Assembly (NCBI GenBank): GCA_029961105.1
Contig: JASBVO010000003.1
Span: 1-64,000 of the forward strand
Length of the DNA: 64,000 nucleotides
Source of the DNA: Micrococcus sp.
GTDB taxonomy: Bacteria; Actinomycetota; Actinomycetes; Actinomycetales; Micrococcaceae
Direction: 5' to 3'
The position numbers and the translations under genes were made by a program. The notes beneath the pieces are model-generated. The model did no database searches, was not told the origin of the DNA, and worked only from the letters and a program-made list of their open reading frames with translations. Below are positions 34,581-45,367 of this stretch, piece by piece (position 1 is the stretch's first letter; each line of letters starts with the position of its first letter).

Positions 34581-34594
<14 letters not shown>
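34046..34594 (-). CDS. Four-helix membrane protein, unknown function
   Basis: A 182-residue protein. Residues 1-48 are a low-complexity Gly/Ala/Ser/Pro head built on a 15-bp DNA repeat. Four membrane helices follow: TALGAVLIGAGAGILGTVL, VVPWGAVLALLLVASAQLWW, GGVTAIAAFSIALVLSS and AVWLWGLPVVAVLTMVLAQP. The layout resembles small actinobacterial membrane proteins seen near typA/dapC, but I do not recognise a characterised family. Its GTG lies inside the end of typA (14-bp overlap), so it is probably translated from the typA message. Confidence 0.6.
34453..34512 (-). repeat. Four 15-bp tandem repeats in a coding region
   Basis: Units 34453-34467, 34468-34482, 34483-34497 and 34498-34512 follow the theme CACCGCCGGAGGGCG. 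They encode the repeated GGASSGGAPS-type head of the small membrane protein and keep its frame. Confidence 0.8.
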
Positions 34595-36488
<1,894 letters not shown>

Positions 36489-36620
36489 TCGGGGACCTGT
36501 TCGTTCGCTGAAGGGAGTGCTGGGGCGGACGGTCACACCACGGGCGGCCCGGACACGGCCGGGATGGCCACGGCGCCGCCCACGGCCTTGCCGTGGCGGG
36601 GTCGTCACTGGCCCCGTCTC

Positions 36621-36626
36621 ATTGTA
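36621..36626 (-). promoter_or_regulatory. Probable -10 of typA
   Basis: TACAAT on the minus strand, about 135 bp before the typA ATG, giving a leader of roughly 125 nt. The 256-bp gap 36489-36744 holds no other supported gene. Confidence 0.45.
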
Positions 36627-36720
36627 TGGGACGCAGGCAAGCCCCGCCGCCACGGCCGCCGGCCGCGCTCTCCCCCGCGCCGCACGGCCGGCCCGGGCGC
36701 ACCGGGACGTCTCCCACGCC

Positions 36721-36754
36721 GCAGGCGTCAGTGCGGCGCAGGCGTCAGTACGGC
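36721..36754 (-). repeat. 17-bp tandem duplication across the stop codon of the peptide ABC ATPase
   Basis: GCAGGCGTCAGTGCGGC (36721-36737) is followed at once by GCAGGCGTCAGTACGGC (36738-36754), differing at one base. Each copy holds one minus-strand TGA, 17 bp apart, so a second stop in another frame follows the used stop at 36747-36745. Confidence 0.75.
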
Positions 36755-38598
36755 GTCTCCCCCAAGGACTGCAGCAGCTGCCGCCGTTCGGTGCGCTTGG
36801 TGAGCTGCTCGTCCGGGTCTGGGACGGGGGCGGCCGCGAGCAGGCGCTTGGTGTAGTCCTGGGTGGGGTGGTGGAGCACGTCGGCGGTGGGCCCCTGTTC
36901 CACCTCGCGCCCGTCCTTGAGGACGAGCACCCGGTGGGCGAGCATGTCCACCACGGCGAGGTCATGGGAGACGAACAGGCAGGCGAACTCGTACCGGGAC
37001 TGCAGCTCGGCGAACATGTCCAGCACGGCGGCCTGCACGGACACGTCCAGGGCCGACGTCGGCTCGTCCGCGATCAGCACCTCCGGGTCCAGGGTGAGCG
37101 CGCGGGCGATGGAGATGCGCTGGCGCTGGCCGCCGGACAGCTCGTGCGGGTAGCGGTTGACCACCGAGCGCGGCAGCTTCACCGCGTCCAGCAGCTCATA
37201 GGCCCGCGCCATCTGCGACGCGCGGTTGCCCACCCGGTGGATGACCATCGGCTCGGTGATGACGTCGCCGATCGGGAAGCGCGGGTCCAGGGAGGCCGCC
37301 GGGTCCTGGAAGACCACGCCGATGCGCTTGCGCATCCGGCGGGCCGCACCGCCGGCCAGCCGGGTCAGGTCCTCACCGTGGATCTTCAGCGAGCCCTGGG
37401 CCACGGGCAGCAGGCCCAGCACGGCCTTGGCGATGGTGGACTTGCCCGAGCCCGACTCCCCCACCAGTCCCAGGATCTCCCCCGGGGACACCGTGAAGTC
37501 GACGTCGTGGACCACGCGGTTCTTCCGGCCGCGGTGTTCGTACTCGATGCACATCCCCTCGGACTGGATGGCGTAGGACACCCGGGTCTGGGTCTCGGTC
37601 ACCGGTTCCGGCTCCGCGACCTCCAGTTCGGCACCGAGGCGCGGCACCGAGGCCAGCAGCCGCTGCGTGTAGGGGTGCTGGGGGTTCTGTATGACCTGGT
37701 GGACCTCACCGGACTCCACCAGCTCCCCGCGCAGCATCACGCAGACGCGGTCGGCCATGTCCGCCACCACGCCCATGTTGTGCGTGATGAGCAGGATGCC
37801 GGTGTTCAGCTGGTTCTTCAGCGAACGCAGCAGCTCGAGGATCTCGGCCTGGACCGTGACGTCGAGAGCGGTGGTCGGCTCGTCGGCGATGATCACCTCG
37901 GGCGAGCAGCTGATCGCCATGGCGATGACGATGCGCTGCCGCTGTCCACCGGAGAACTGGTGGGGGTACTGCTTCAGCCGGTTCCTCGCGTCCGGGATGC
38001 CGACCAACTCGAGCAGTTCCTCGGCCCGCCGGTCCGCCTCCGTGCCGAAGGCGATGCCGTGCAGGTTCAGCGCCTCCGTGAGCTGGTCCCCGACGGTCAG
38101 CACGGGGTTCAGGGCGGTCATCGGCTCCTGGAACACCATGGCGGCGTGCATGCCGCGGATCCTGCGCAGGCCGGCGTCGTCCAGGGCGGTGACCTCGCGG
38201 TCCCCCAGCGTGACGGTGCCGGAGACGCTGGCGTTGCCCGGCAGCAGCCCCATCGCGGTGGCCGAGGTGACGGACTTGCCGGATCCCGACTCACCCACCA
38301 GGGCCACGACCTCACCGGGCCGGATGTCGAAGCTGACCCGCTTGACGGCCTCCACCTGGCCGAACTCGGTGTCGAACGTCACCGAGACGTCCTGGAAGGA
38401 CAGGATCGGCCTGCCGTCCCGGTCCGGGTGGCGCTGGACCACGCCGAGCGAGCCGGTGGCCGGAGAGAAGCCCGACGACGGCGGGCCGGCGGACCGGCCC
38501 GTGGCGGTCCCGGCCCCGTCGCCCGCGGTGCCGGCGCGGCGCGAACCGGCACGGCCGGCGTCGTCGCCCTCGTTGTTCCTGCGTCCGAAGATGCTCAT
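36745..38598 (-). CDS. Peptide ABC importer ATPase, tandem DppD-DppF fusion
   Basis: A 617-residue protein with two complete ATPase cassettes in one chain. An Ala/Gly-rich head of about 60 residues precedes cassette 1 (Walker A GESGSGKS at 102-109, signature [15 protein letters not shown], Walker [15 protein letters not shown]). Cassette 2 repeats the set ([46 protein letters not shown]). Each cassette ends in an oligopeptide-type C-terminal extension ([25 protein letters not shown]). Last gene of the operon, 8 bp after the DppC-like permease. Di- or oligopeptides are the likely substrate, by family. Confidence 0.9.
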   Translation of the reverse strand: MSIFGRRNNEGDDAGRAGSRRAGTAGDGAGTATGRSAGPPSSGFSPATGSLGVVQRHPDRDGRPILSFQDVSVTFDTEFGQVEAVKRVSFDIRPGEVVALVGESGSGKSVTSATAMGLLPGNASVSGTVTLGDREVTALDDAGLRRIRGMHAAMVFQEPMTALNPVLTVGDQLTEALNLHGIAFGTEADRRAEELLELVGIPDARNRLKQYPHQFSGGQRQRIVIAMAISCSPEVIIADEPTTALDVTVQAEILELLRSLKNQLNTGILLITHNMGVVADMADRVCVMLRGELVESGEVHQVIQNPQHPYTQRLLASVPRLGAELEVAEPEPVTETQTRVSYAIQSEGMCIEYEHRGRKNRVVHDVDFTVSPGEILGLVGESGSGKSTIAKAVLGLLPVAQGSLKIHGEDLTRLAGGAARRMRKRIGVVFQDPAASLDPRFPIGDVITEPMVIHRVGNRASQMARAYELLDAVKLPRSVVNRYPHELSGGQRQRISIARALTLDPEVLIADEPTSALDVSVQAAVLDMFAELQSRYEFACLFVSHDLAVVDMLAHRVLVLKDGREVEQGPTADVLHHPTQDYTKRLLAAAPVPDPDEQLTKRTERRQLLQSLGETPY

Positions 38599-38606
38599 CA
38601 GGGTCC

Positions 38607-39899
38607 TTACCTTCCGGGGCCGAGCGGATCGGCGGGTCCGGTGAACGGGGTCTCGTCATCGCGGGGACTCTCGGCGGGGCCATCCGTCGCCGTCGCCGTG
38701 GTCCCAGCGGTGGCCGCGTCCAGGGCCTTCTCCCGGCCCGAGATGCCGAAGGTGCCGAAGCGCCGGCGCCTCCGCGCGGTCCGGGCGCCCTGGCGGGGAT
38801 CGAAGGCATCCCGCAGGCCGTCGCCGAGGAAGTTCACGGACAAGGCGATGGCCAGGATGAGCATGCCCGGCCACCAGAACAGCCACGGCCGGGTGGTGAA
38901 CGCGTTCTGGTACTCGCTGATCAGCAGGCCCAGGGAGGACTCAGGCGCCCTGACGCCGAAGCCCAGGAAGGACAGCGAGGTCTCCAGCAGGATCGCCGAG
39001 GCGATCGCGAAGGTGGCGTTGACGACGATGACGCCGACGGTGTTCGGCAGCAGGTGCCGGCCGATGACGCGTGCCGGGTGGGCGCCCATGGCCACCGCGG
39101 CCGCCACGAACTCCTTCTCGCGCAGGGACAGCACCTCGCCGCGCACCAGTCGGGCCAGCGAGGTCCAGGTGACCAGCCCGAGCACGAGGGCCAGGGGGAT
39201 GATGCCCGCGTTGAGGCTGGCGGTCATCCGGCCGAGCACGGCGGCCAGCACCAGCAGCGGGATCACGATGATCAGGTCGGTCAGGCGCATCAGCAGGGAG
39301 TCGACCCAGCCGCGGAAGTAGCCCGCGATCGCGCCGATGGTCGCGCCGATGACCGTGGACACCAGGCCCACCACCAGGGCGATGATCAGCGACTGCTGGG
39401 TGCCGCGCATGACCAGGGCGAAGTAGTCCTTGCCGGTGTTGTCCTGCCCGAAGGGGTGCTCGCCCCAGCGGATGCCCTCCCCGCCCAGCCACTGCGGGAC
39501 CAGGGAGAGGGTGGGCGCACCGCCGTCGACCACCGACGAGGACGTCAGGTAGCTCTTGTCCCACCAGCCGGGGATGCCGGCCCAGCCGATCGAGCTGAAG
39601 GCGAGGATGAAGATCAGGACCAGGAACACCGCCGAGACCATGGCGGCCTGGTGGTTCCGGAAGCGCCGCAGCACCAGCTGGCCCTGGCTGTAGGACTTGC
39701 CGGTCTTCTGCCGGAGCCTGGCGTCCTCGACCTCGGCGAGGTCGGCCATGTCGATGGCCTGCCGGCTGGGCCCGGCGGCTACCTGCCGGCTGGGCCCGGC
39801 GGCTGCCTGCTGCACCGTGACACCGCGGTTCATGTTCTCGTCCATGGTCTGGTGGTCCTGATCGTTCCGGGGATCGTTGGGGCTGCTCATGCCGGTCAC
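38607..39899 (-). CDS. Peptide ABC importer permease, DppC-like
   Basis: A 430-residue membrane subunit. Residues 1 to about 70 are a hydrophilic extension containing a duplicated AAGPSRQ segment. The first helix is [20 protein letters not shown], a long external loop follows, and the permease core carries the EAA-type loop [23 protein letters not shown] at 39899 overlaps the DppB-like stop by 4 bp (GTGA); ATG at 39890 is an alternative. The C-terminal 60 residues are charged and Thr/Ala-rich. Confidence 0.88.
   Translation of the reverse strand: MTGMSSPNDPRNDQDHQTMDENMNRGVTVQQAAAGPSRQVAAGPSRQAIDMADLAEVEDARLRQKTGKSYSQGQLVLRRFRNHQAAMVSAVFLVLIFILAFSSIGWAGIPGWWDKSYLTSSSVVDGGAPTLSLVPQWLGGEGIRWGEHPFGQDNTGKDYFALVMRGTQQSLIIALVVGLVSTVIGATIGAIAGYFRGWVDSLLMRLTDLIIVIPLLVLAAVLGRMTASLNAGIIPLALVLGLVTWTSLARLVRGEVLSLREKEFVAAAVAMGAHPARVIGRHLLPNTVGVIVVNATFAIASAILLETSLSFLGFGVRAPESSLGLLISEYQNAFTTRPWLFWWPGMLILAIALSVNFLGDGLRDAFDPRQGARTARRRRRFGTFGISGREKALDAATAGTTATATDGPAESPRDDETPFTGPADPLGPGR
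39758..39805 (-). repeat. 24-bp tandem duplication in the DppC-like gene
   Basis: Two copies (39758-39781, 39782-39805) identical except for the last base. They encode the doubled AAGPSRQ segment near the N-terminus and keep the frame. Confidence 0.8.
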
Positions 39900-41413
39900 A
39901 CCCGGATCCGCGGATCGAGGATGGCGTACAGGATGTCGGCCAGCAGGTTGAACAGCACGGCTGCCGTGCCCGTGACCAGGAAGAAGGCCATGACCGGGGC
40001 CGGGTCCACGTTCATCAGGCCCACACGGAACAGGTCACCCATGCCCTTCCAGCCGAAGACCTGCTCGGTGATGACCGCGCCGCCGATCAGGGCGGCGAAG
40101 TCGAAGGCCATGATGGTGGTGATCGGGATCAGCGAGTTGCGGAACGCGTGCTTGAGGATGACCTGCCGCTCGCCCAGTCCCTTGGCCCGAGCGGTGCGGA
40201 TGTAGTCCTGCTGGCTGACCTCGAGCATGGACGCACGGGTGTAGCGGGAGTAGGTGGCCACCGAGACCAGGGCCAGCAGGATGGTCGGCAGCATCAGCTG
40301 GGTGCCCTTGTCCAGGAAGTCCTCCCAGAACGTGCCGCTGAAGTTCGGGGTCTGCGAGCCGATGGTGGCGATCGGCCGTCCGACGATCTGCAGGTAGCCC
40401 GGCCAGGAGCGGAACACGTGCTCGGTGATGATCAGCAGGCCCATGATGACCGCCGTGGTCAGGGACACGATGGTGGCCGCCCCCTTGGAGTAGCCGCCCA
40501 TCAGCCGGCCGACGGCGACGGCCACGACCACCAGCACCGCGGCCAGGACCAGCAGAATCAGCCAGTTCGGGTCCCACAGCAGGGTGTAGGTGGCGTAGTA
40601 GGACACCACGCCCAGCGCGGCGGTGACCAGCCCGGCGTACAGCACCCGCCGGTTGCGCAGTCCGGCGCCCAGCACGGTGGCGCCGACGGCAACCGCGGCG
40701 CCGACCAGGGCGATCACGAGCGGGCCGAGCTGCGGGTACCGGGCGAAGTTCAGCCAGTCCAGGTACGGGATGGCCAGGACGGTGAAGACGAACGCGCCCA
40801 GGAAGGTGAAGAGCCGGCGCTTGGCCGAGCCAGCCAGGACGGCCTGCAGGACCAGCCCCAGCAGCAGTCCCATGACGATCGCCGCCGGCCACGTGAACCC
40901 CGGGTCGGCGATCCAGTCGTTGAAGCCGATGGCCAGGTACTCCTTGAGGAGCACGGCGGCCCAGAAGACCGGCAGGGAGAAGAACAGGAAGGTGAGGAAG
41001 GTGACCGCGTAGTCCATTCCGGAGTACTGCCGGATGGCGGTCAGGATGCCGATGATGATGCCGAAGACCATGGCGAGCACCGTGGACAGCAGCACCAGGC
41101 GCAGGGTGGAGGCGGCCGCCAGTCCGAGCAGGTCCACGACCTGCTGGCCCTGCCGGTTCGTGCCCAGGTCGCACTGGCCGATGAAGCACTTGCCGACGCC
41201 CGTGAGCCAGGTCCAGTAGCGCTGGTACCAGGGCATGCCCAGGTTCATGAAGTCACTGCGCTGCTGCATGAGGTACTCGCGGTTCTCCGCGTTCGACTCG
41301 CGCAGGTCGGCGAGCGGGTCGCCGGAATTGATGGTGAGCACGTAGAGCAGCACCGAGGCTCCGAGGAGGACCAGGAACGAGCTGCCGAAGCGCCTGAGGA
41401 TGAATGTCAGCAC
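39896..41413 (-). CDS. Peptide ABC importer permease, DppB-like, with enlarged middle
   Basis: A 505-residue membrane subunit; typical DppB/OppB proteins have 300-340 residues. The start LTFILRRFGSSFLVLLGASV, the first permease segment (STLRLVLLSTVLAMVFGIII) and the EAA loop QDYIRTARAKGLGERQVILK are canonical. Between them about 170 residues add several hydrophobic helices, for example RLFTFLGAFVFTVLAIPYLD, ALVGAAVAVGATVLGAGLRN and [20 protein letters not shown]. The insert splits the normal permease fold and may be shared by related Micrococcales transporters. Downstream of the binding-protein gene, from which it is separated by a strong hairpin. Confidence 0.88.
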   Translation of the reverse strand: MLTFILRRFGSSFLVLLGASVLLYVLTINSGDPLADLRESNAENREYLMQQRSDFMNLGMPWYQRYWTWLTGVGKCFIGQCDLGTNRQGQQVVDLLGLAAASTLRLVLLSTVLAMVFGIIIGILTAIRQYSGMDYAVTFLTFLFFSLPVFWAAVLLKEYLAIGFNDWIADPGFTWPAAIVMGLLLGLVLQAVLAGSAKRRLFTFLGAFVFTVLAIPYLDWLNFARYPQLGPLVIALVGAAVAVGATVLGAGLRNRRVLYAGLVTAALGVVSYYATYTLLWDPNWLILLVLAAVLVVVAVAVGRLMGGYSKGAATIVSLTTAVIMGLLIITEHVFRSWPGYLQIVGRPIATIGSQTPNFSGTFWEDFLDKGTQLMLPTILLALVSVATYSRYTRASMLEVSQQDYIRTARAKGLGERQVILKHAFRNSLIPITTIMAFDFAALIGGAVITEQVFGWKGMGDLFRVGLMNVDPAPVMAFFLVTGTAAVLFNLLADILYAILDPRIRV

Positions 41414-41551
41414 AACTGACCGTTGCCTTCCGTACCAGGAGTGGTGGACGTTGGCCTGATCACACCACGGGATGTTCCTCTCCGGAAGCCGGGCCCGCCG
41501 GTCCGGCGACTCCGTGCCGGGCCATGGGCTGCGTCGGTCAGGAGAACCACA

Positions 41552-41586
41552 GTTGAGGCCCGGCCGGATGATGGCCGGGCCTCAAC
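41552..41586 (-). terminator. Intercistronic hairpin after the peptide-binding protein
   Basis: GTTGAGGCCCGGCC (41552-41565) pairs perfectly with 41573-41586, with a 7-nt loop GGATGAT. It lies 38 nt after the binding-protein stop and 138 bp before the permease start. The same position and design occur after gluB. Confidence 0.7.
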
Positions 41587-41623
41587 GGCGGTGATGGATC
41601 AGCCCCGTGGGGTCAGCCGAGGG

Positions 41624-43462
41624 TCACTCGACGCGGGCCCACTGCTGGGCGTTCCAGATGGCGCCCGACTGGGTGGCGGTGTCCCGGACGTTGGCGATGT
41701 CGGCCGAGTGGGCCACGACGCCCGGGTGGGCGTACAGCGGGATCCCGAAGAGGTCGTCCCACAGCAGCTTCTCGATGATCTTCACCTGCTCGGCGTGCAC
41801 CGCCGGGTCGACCGAGCCGGCGAGGGTGTCCCAGGCGGCGTCGACGTCCTTGTTGGAGTACTCGCCGTAGTTCTGGGGCTGGCCCGTGGCGTAGATGTTC
41901 TTGCCCGAGGCGATCTGGCCGGAGCCGGCCCAGGCGAACAGCGCCACCTCGTAGTCGCCCTGCGGCTGGACCACGCCGAAGAAGTCGGCGTGTCCGGCGT
42001 CCACGATCTCGAAGCCGGCCTGGTCACAGGAGGACTTGATGGCGGCCACGGTGTCCGAGCGGCGGGGGTTCGGGGAGTTGTAGCCGATGCGCACCTTGGT
42101 GCCCTCGGCGCCCTCGGCCTCGACGATCTTCTTGGCGCCCTCGATGTCCACCTCGTCGTAGCTGCCGTCATAGGCGGAGTCCACGACCTCCTGGTAGGTG
42201 TCCTGGAACGGGAACACCTCGCGGGCGTTCATGACCTGGGCCTCGGGATCGACCGGCTTGATGAGGTTGTCCACGATCTGCTGGCGCGGCACGCACATGG
42301 CGAAGGCCTTGCGCAGCTCGAGGTTGTCCGCGAACGGCGAGCCCTTCATGAAGTTGAAGTCCAGGTGTTCCCAGGTCAGCGACGCTCCGGTCTGGATGAC
42401 GATCTGGTCGCCCAGGTCCTTCAGCTGGGACAGGGTGTCCACGGTGGCCTGCGGCTCGATGACGTTGAGGTCACCGTTGGCCAGGGCCTGCACGTGGGTG
42501 TCCGCGGCGGCGAAGCGGATGACCAGCTCCTTGGTGGCCGCCGGGGTGCCCCAGTACTTGTCGTTCGCCTCCAGGGTGATGGACTGGCCCGGCTCCCAGC
42601 TCTTGAACTTGTAGGGGCCGTTGGACGGGGCGATCTCCTCGGCCGGGAGCTCGCCCGGAGAGGTGTTCCAGCCGGTGTTCCAGAACTCGGCGGCCGGGGC
42701 CAGGGCCTTGGCGTCCTCCTTGCGCACGGCCTCGATCATGGCGTCCATGCCCATGCCGGACTGCTCGGCCACGACGTGGGCCGGCATGGCGGTGTCCAGC
42801 AGGATCGGCCAGTCGGCGAACGGCTTCGAGAAGGTGATGGTGAATTCCTTGCTGTCGGCCTCGCCCTCCGGCGCCTCGGGCACATAGGTGCCGAACTGCT
42901 GGGAGATGGCGTTGAACAGCGGCTTCTCGTCCTCGCCCGATCCGGTGGTGATGCGCGGGTTCTCGGCGCCCCACTTGAGGATGTAGTCCGCGGCGGTGAC
43001 GGGGGTGCCGTCCGACCAGACGGCGTCCTCGTTGATGGTGTACTTCACTTGGAGCGGATCGTCCGAGACCTTCTCGTAGGTGCCGTACTCCTCGTTCTGG
43101 TAGATCTCGCCGTCGGTGCCGAAGTAGGCGAACGTGGAGATGAGCCGCTCGGTGACGGCGGAGTTGTAGGTGGAGTAGGTCTCCGGGGTCATGGAGTTGT
43201 AGGAGAGGAACTCGTCCTCGCCCACGGAGTAGGCAATGGAGCCGTCCTGGGTCTCGATGTCCCCGAGGTCCGCCAGGCCGGAGTCAGCGGGCTCGACGGT
43301 GTACTTCTCGCCGAACTCGCCGGTGATGACGTCACCGTTGCCCTCGGGAGCGGCTGAGCCGGTGTCGGTGTTCTCGGCCGGGCCACCCGGCGCGCAGGCG
43401 GACAGGACGAGCGCCGAGCCGGCCAGGAGTGCGGCAGCGGCAGAAAGCTTTGTGTACTTCAT
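41624..43462 (-). CDS. Peptide-binding lipoprotein (SBP family 5)
   Basis: Extracellular membrane-anchored receptor of 612 residues. The signal peptide ends at LSAC (SALVLSACAPGG), giving a lipidated cysteine and a hydrophilic linker. The fold shows family-5 landmarks: VKYTINEDAVWSDGTPVTAA, NGPYKFKSWEPGQSITLEAN and FADNLELRKAFAMCVPRQQI. Ribosome-binding site GGAG about 9 nt before ATG. First gene of the peptide import operon; the transporter order is SBP, DppB-like, DppC-like, fused ATPase. Confidence 0.92.
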   Translation of the reverse strand: MKYTKLSAAAALLAGSALVLSACAPGGPAENTDTGSAAPEGNGDVITGEFGEKYTVEPADSGLADLGDIETQDGSIAYSVGEDEFLSYNSMTPETYSTYNSAVTERLISTFAYFGTDGEIYQNEEYGTYEKVSDDPLQVKYTINEDAVWSDGTPVTAADYILKWGAENPRITTGSGEDEKPLFNAISQQFGTYVPEAPEGEADSKEFTITFSKPFADWPILLDTAMPAHVVAEQSGMGMDAMIEAVRKEDAKALAPAAEFWNTGWNTSPGELPAEEIAPSNGPYKFKSWEPGQSITLEANDKYWGTPAATKELVIRFAAADTHVQALANGDLNVIEPQATVDTLSQLKDLGDQIVIQTGASLTWEHLDFNFMKGSPFADNLELRKAFAMCVPRQQIVDNLIKPVDPEAQVMNAREVFPFQDTYQEVVDSAYDGSYDEVDIEGAKKIVEAEGAEGTKVRIGYNSPNPRRSDTVAAIKSSCDQAGFEIVDAGHADFFGVVQPQGDYEVALFAWAGSGQIASGKNIYATGQPQNYGEYSNKDVDAAWDTLAGSVDPAVHAEQVKIIEKLLWDDLFGIPLYAHPGVVAHSADIANVRDTATQSGAIWNAQQWARVE

Positions 43463-43739
43463 CAAAGCGTCTCCATTCAGACAGGTGCGAGGCGTGCTGT
43501 GCTCCCGGCCCGGCCCGGTAGGGGTCGGAGGACCGGTCCGATCCGGCCGGAATCCGGTTTCCCCTCCCCGGCCGAAAAGTGAGCGACACCACAAGGTGTG
43601 CAAGACAATATCCCCGCAACATGCGAAAGCACCATTGAATAGTCGGCCGATACCGCGATCGTTACCATCCCGTAACTTGGCGGCCACTAGCGGAAACACG
43701 CCGTTTTCAAGAGTTCATCCGCGGGTCTCCCAGTGGCTC
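43463..43739 (-). promoter_or_regulatory. Promoter region of the peptide importer operon
   Basis: A 277-bp gap that is relatively AT-rich for this window, with no supported gene. TATTGT on the minus strand (43610-43605) is a possible -10 about 140 bp before the binding-protein start. No convincing -35. The stop of the HTTM gene borders its right end. Confidence 0.35.
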
Positions 43740-44624
43740 TCACCGGGGCAGTTGCGGCCCCGCCGGGACGTACGGCAGGTAGGCGACACCCGAGACGTTG
43801 TACGTGAACCTGATACCCATGACGATCCGGATGCCCACGTGCATGCCCCACGCCCCGAGGGCGAACAACCGGCCGAGCCGGTGGTCAAGGAGGGAGAGCG
43901 GGGCGCCCAGCTCCACGGCCAGCGAGAGGGCCGCGAGGAGGGTGAACAGCCCCTTCTGCCGGTACAGCGCGGAGCCGGCCTCGGTCCTGGCGGAGCCGAA
44001 GAGGTCCTTGCGCACACCGTCCACGGCGATCTGCCCGCGCAGCACGTCGCCCTTGGCCCACGCGAAGCCGAGCGGCCCGCGCACCTTCGCCACGCCGGAG
44101 ATGAAGTACACGGCGCAGGTGGCGATGTTCAGGGCGGTCGGGATGGCCCCGTAGGCCCGGTCGAAGCGCTGCGGAAGCACAGTGCGGTCCCGGACCAGGG
44201 CGTCCACGCTCAGCGCGTCGGCCGAACGGGTGGCGCCCAGGACCAGCTGGTGCATCGTCATCATGTTGTCGTTGTGCAGCAGCATCGTCCAGGAGTTGCG
44301 GTACGTGATGGTCCACAGCTGCAGCGCCGCGTTCAGCGGACCGGTCACCCGGTGGCCGATCCCGAGCGTGGCGGCGAGATTGACCACCTGGGCGGCGTCG
44401 AACAGGGCATCCGCCACCCTCGGCGGCAGCGGCCTCTTCAGCACCCTCACCACGCCCACCGGGGTGAACTGGGTCTCGTCCTGACGGTGGAGCGAACGGA
44501 ACATGGGGCGGCGGCGGATGTTGTGGAGCGCGGAGAAGGTGCCGGTGGCCAGGCGCAGCACGGCGGGCCGGACGGGCCGGGCCGCCGGGCGGAGGTGGTC
44601 GACGAGGGCCTGGATCACGGTCAT
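43740..44624 (-). CDS. HTTM-domain membrane protein, vitamin-K-dependent carboxylase-like
   Basis: A 294-residue integral membrane protein of the HTTM/GGCX superfamily. Landmarks are the loop SWTMLLHNDNMMTMHQLVLG (residues 111-130) and AVYFISGVAKVRGPLGFAWA (171-190). The second matches the human gamma-carboxylase segment around its catalytic lysine (FIAGVKKLD in GGCX), with Lys180 at the equivalent position. The enzyme's epoxidase and propeptide domains are absent. Known superfamily members oxidise vitamin K hydroquinone to drive carboxylation; activity here is unproven. Last gene of a three-gene operon; start overlaps the preceding stop by 4 bp. Confidence 0.75.
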   Translation of the reverse strand: MTVIQALVDHLRPAARPVRPAVLRLATGTFSALHNIRRRPMFRSLHRQDETQFTPVGVVRVLKRPLPPRVADALFDAAQVVNLAATLGIGHRVTGPLNAALQLWTITYRNSWTMLLHNDNMMTMHQLVLGATRSADALSVDALVRDRTVLPQRFDRAYGAIPTALNIATCAVYFISGVAKVRGPLGFAWAKGDVLRGQIAVDGVRKDLFGSARTEAGSALYRQKGLFTLLAALSLAVELGAPLSLLDHRLGRLFALGAWGMHVGIRIVMGIRFTYNVSGVAYLPYVPAGPQLPR

Positions 44625-45367
44625 CGGGCGGACTCCTCCTGGGCACCCCGGACGGTGGCCTCGGTGCGGTAGTCCGCGGGCGTATTTCCGGTGCCGACGG
44701 CCGCCGGTGGCGTGTAGCCGAGCCCGGAGCGGGCCATCGGCCCGGTGGGCGGACCCTGGGGGTCCTGGGCCGGGTCGGTGCGGGTCGCCGAGACCGCCAC
44801 GGCGGTCCCGCCGACGTCGGCCCGGGCGTGGACGGTTTCCTCCTGCGGCGTGGTGTTGCCCGCGTAGTAGGTGTCGAAGAAGTACCGCGAGCGCACCACC
44901 TCGACGCGGACGATGGCCTCCTCGCGCCGGCGACGGACGGCACCGGGGCCCTCTCCTCGCGGCGCGGGCCGCCGGCGCTGGGCAGCCAGGGCATCGGCAT
45001 AGCGCTGGGCGACCTCCGTCGCGCGGCCCTGGCGGACCATGCGGGCGACCTGCTTGCGCACCTGGTTCAGTCCCCCGGCACCGAAGTGACCGTAGTGCGG
45101 GACGACCCGCTCGCCGTCGGCGGTGAATCCGGCCACGTGCGGGACCCGGGTACGGTCCTTGCGGTTGGCCGAGAACATCGGATACGTGGACAGGGGGAAG
45201 GAGTCCTGCTCGGTCTTGTCCCTGCCGTTGAAGTAGTGCCGCACCGGGGAGAGCAGCACGGCGGTGAAGGCCGCCCCGGCAGCCAGTGCCCAGAGGTCCC
45301 GGCTCGTCGCGGCGGGGGTGGTCAGCGCCCCCGGCAGCGCGACCGGGTGGGTGGGTCCGTCTCTCAT
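44621..45367 (-). CDS. Single-helix anchored protein, partner of the HTTM protein
   Basis: A 248-residue protein with one N-terminal membrane helix (LWALAAGAAFTAVLLSPV) and a long hydrophilic remainder. A conserved-looking stretch FPLSTYPMFSANRKDRTRVP follows the helix, then a charged helical segment (NQVRKQVARMVRQGRATEVA) and a beta-rich part (AIVRVEVVRSRYFFDTYYAG). I cannot name the family; small anchored proteins are often encoded beside HTTM genes. Overlaps both neighbours by 4 bp (ATGA), so all three products are likely made in fixed ratio and may form a complex. Confidence 0.6.
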   Translation of the reverse strand: MRDGPTHPVALPGALTTPAATSRDLWALAAGAAFTAVLLSPVRHYFNGRDKTEQDSFPLSTYPMFSANRKDRTRVPHVAGFTADGERVVPHYGHFGAGGLNQVRKQVARMVRQGRATEVAQRYADALAAQRRRPAPRGEGPGAVRRRREEAIVRVEVVRSRYFFDTYYAGNTTPQEETVHARADVGGTAVAVSATRTDPAQDPQGPPTGPMARSGLGYTPPAAVGTGNTPADYRTEATVRGAQEESAR

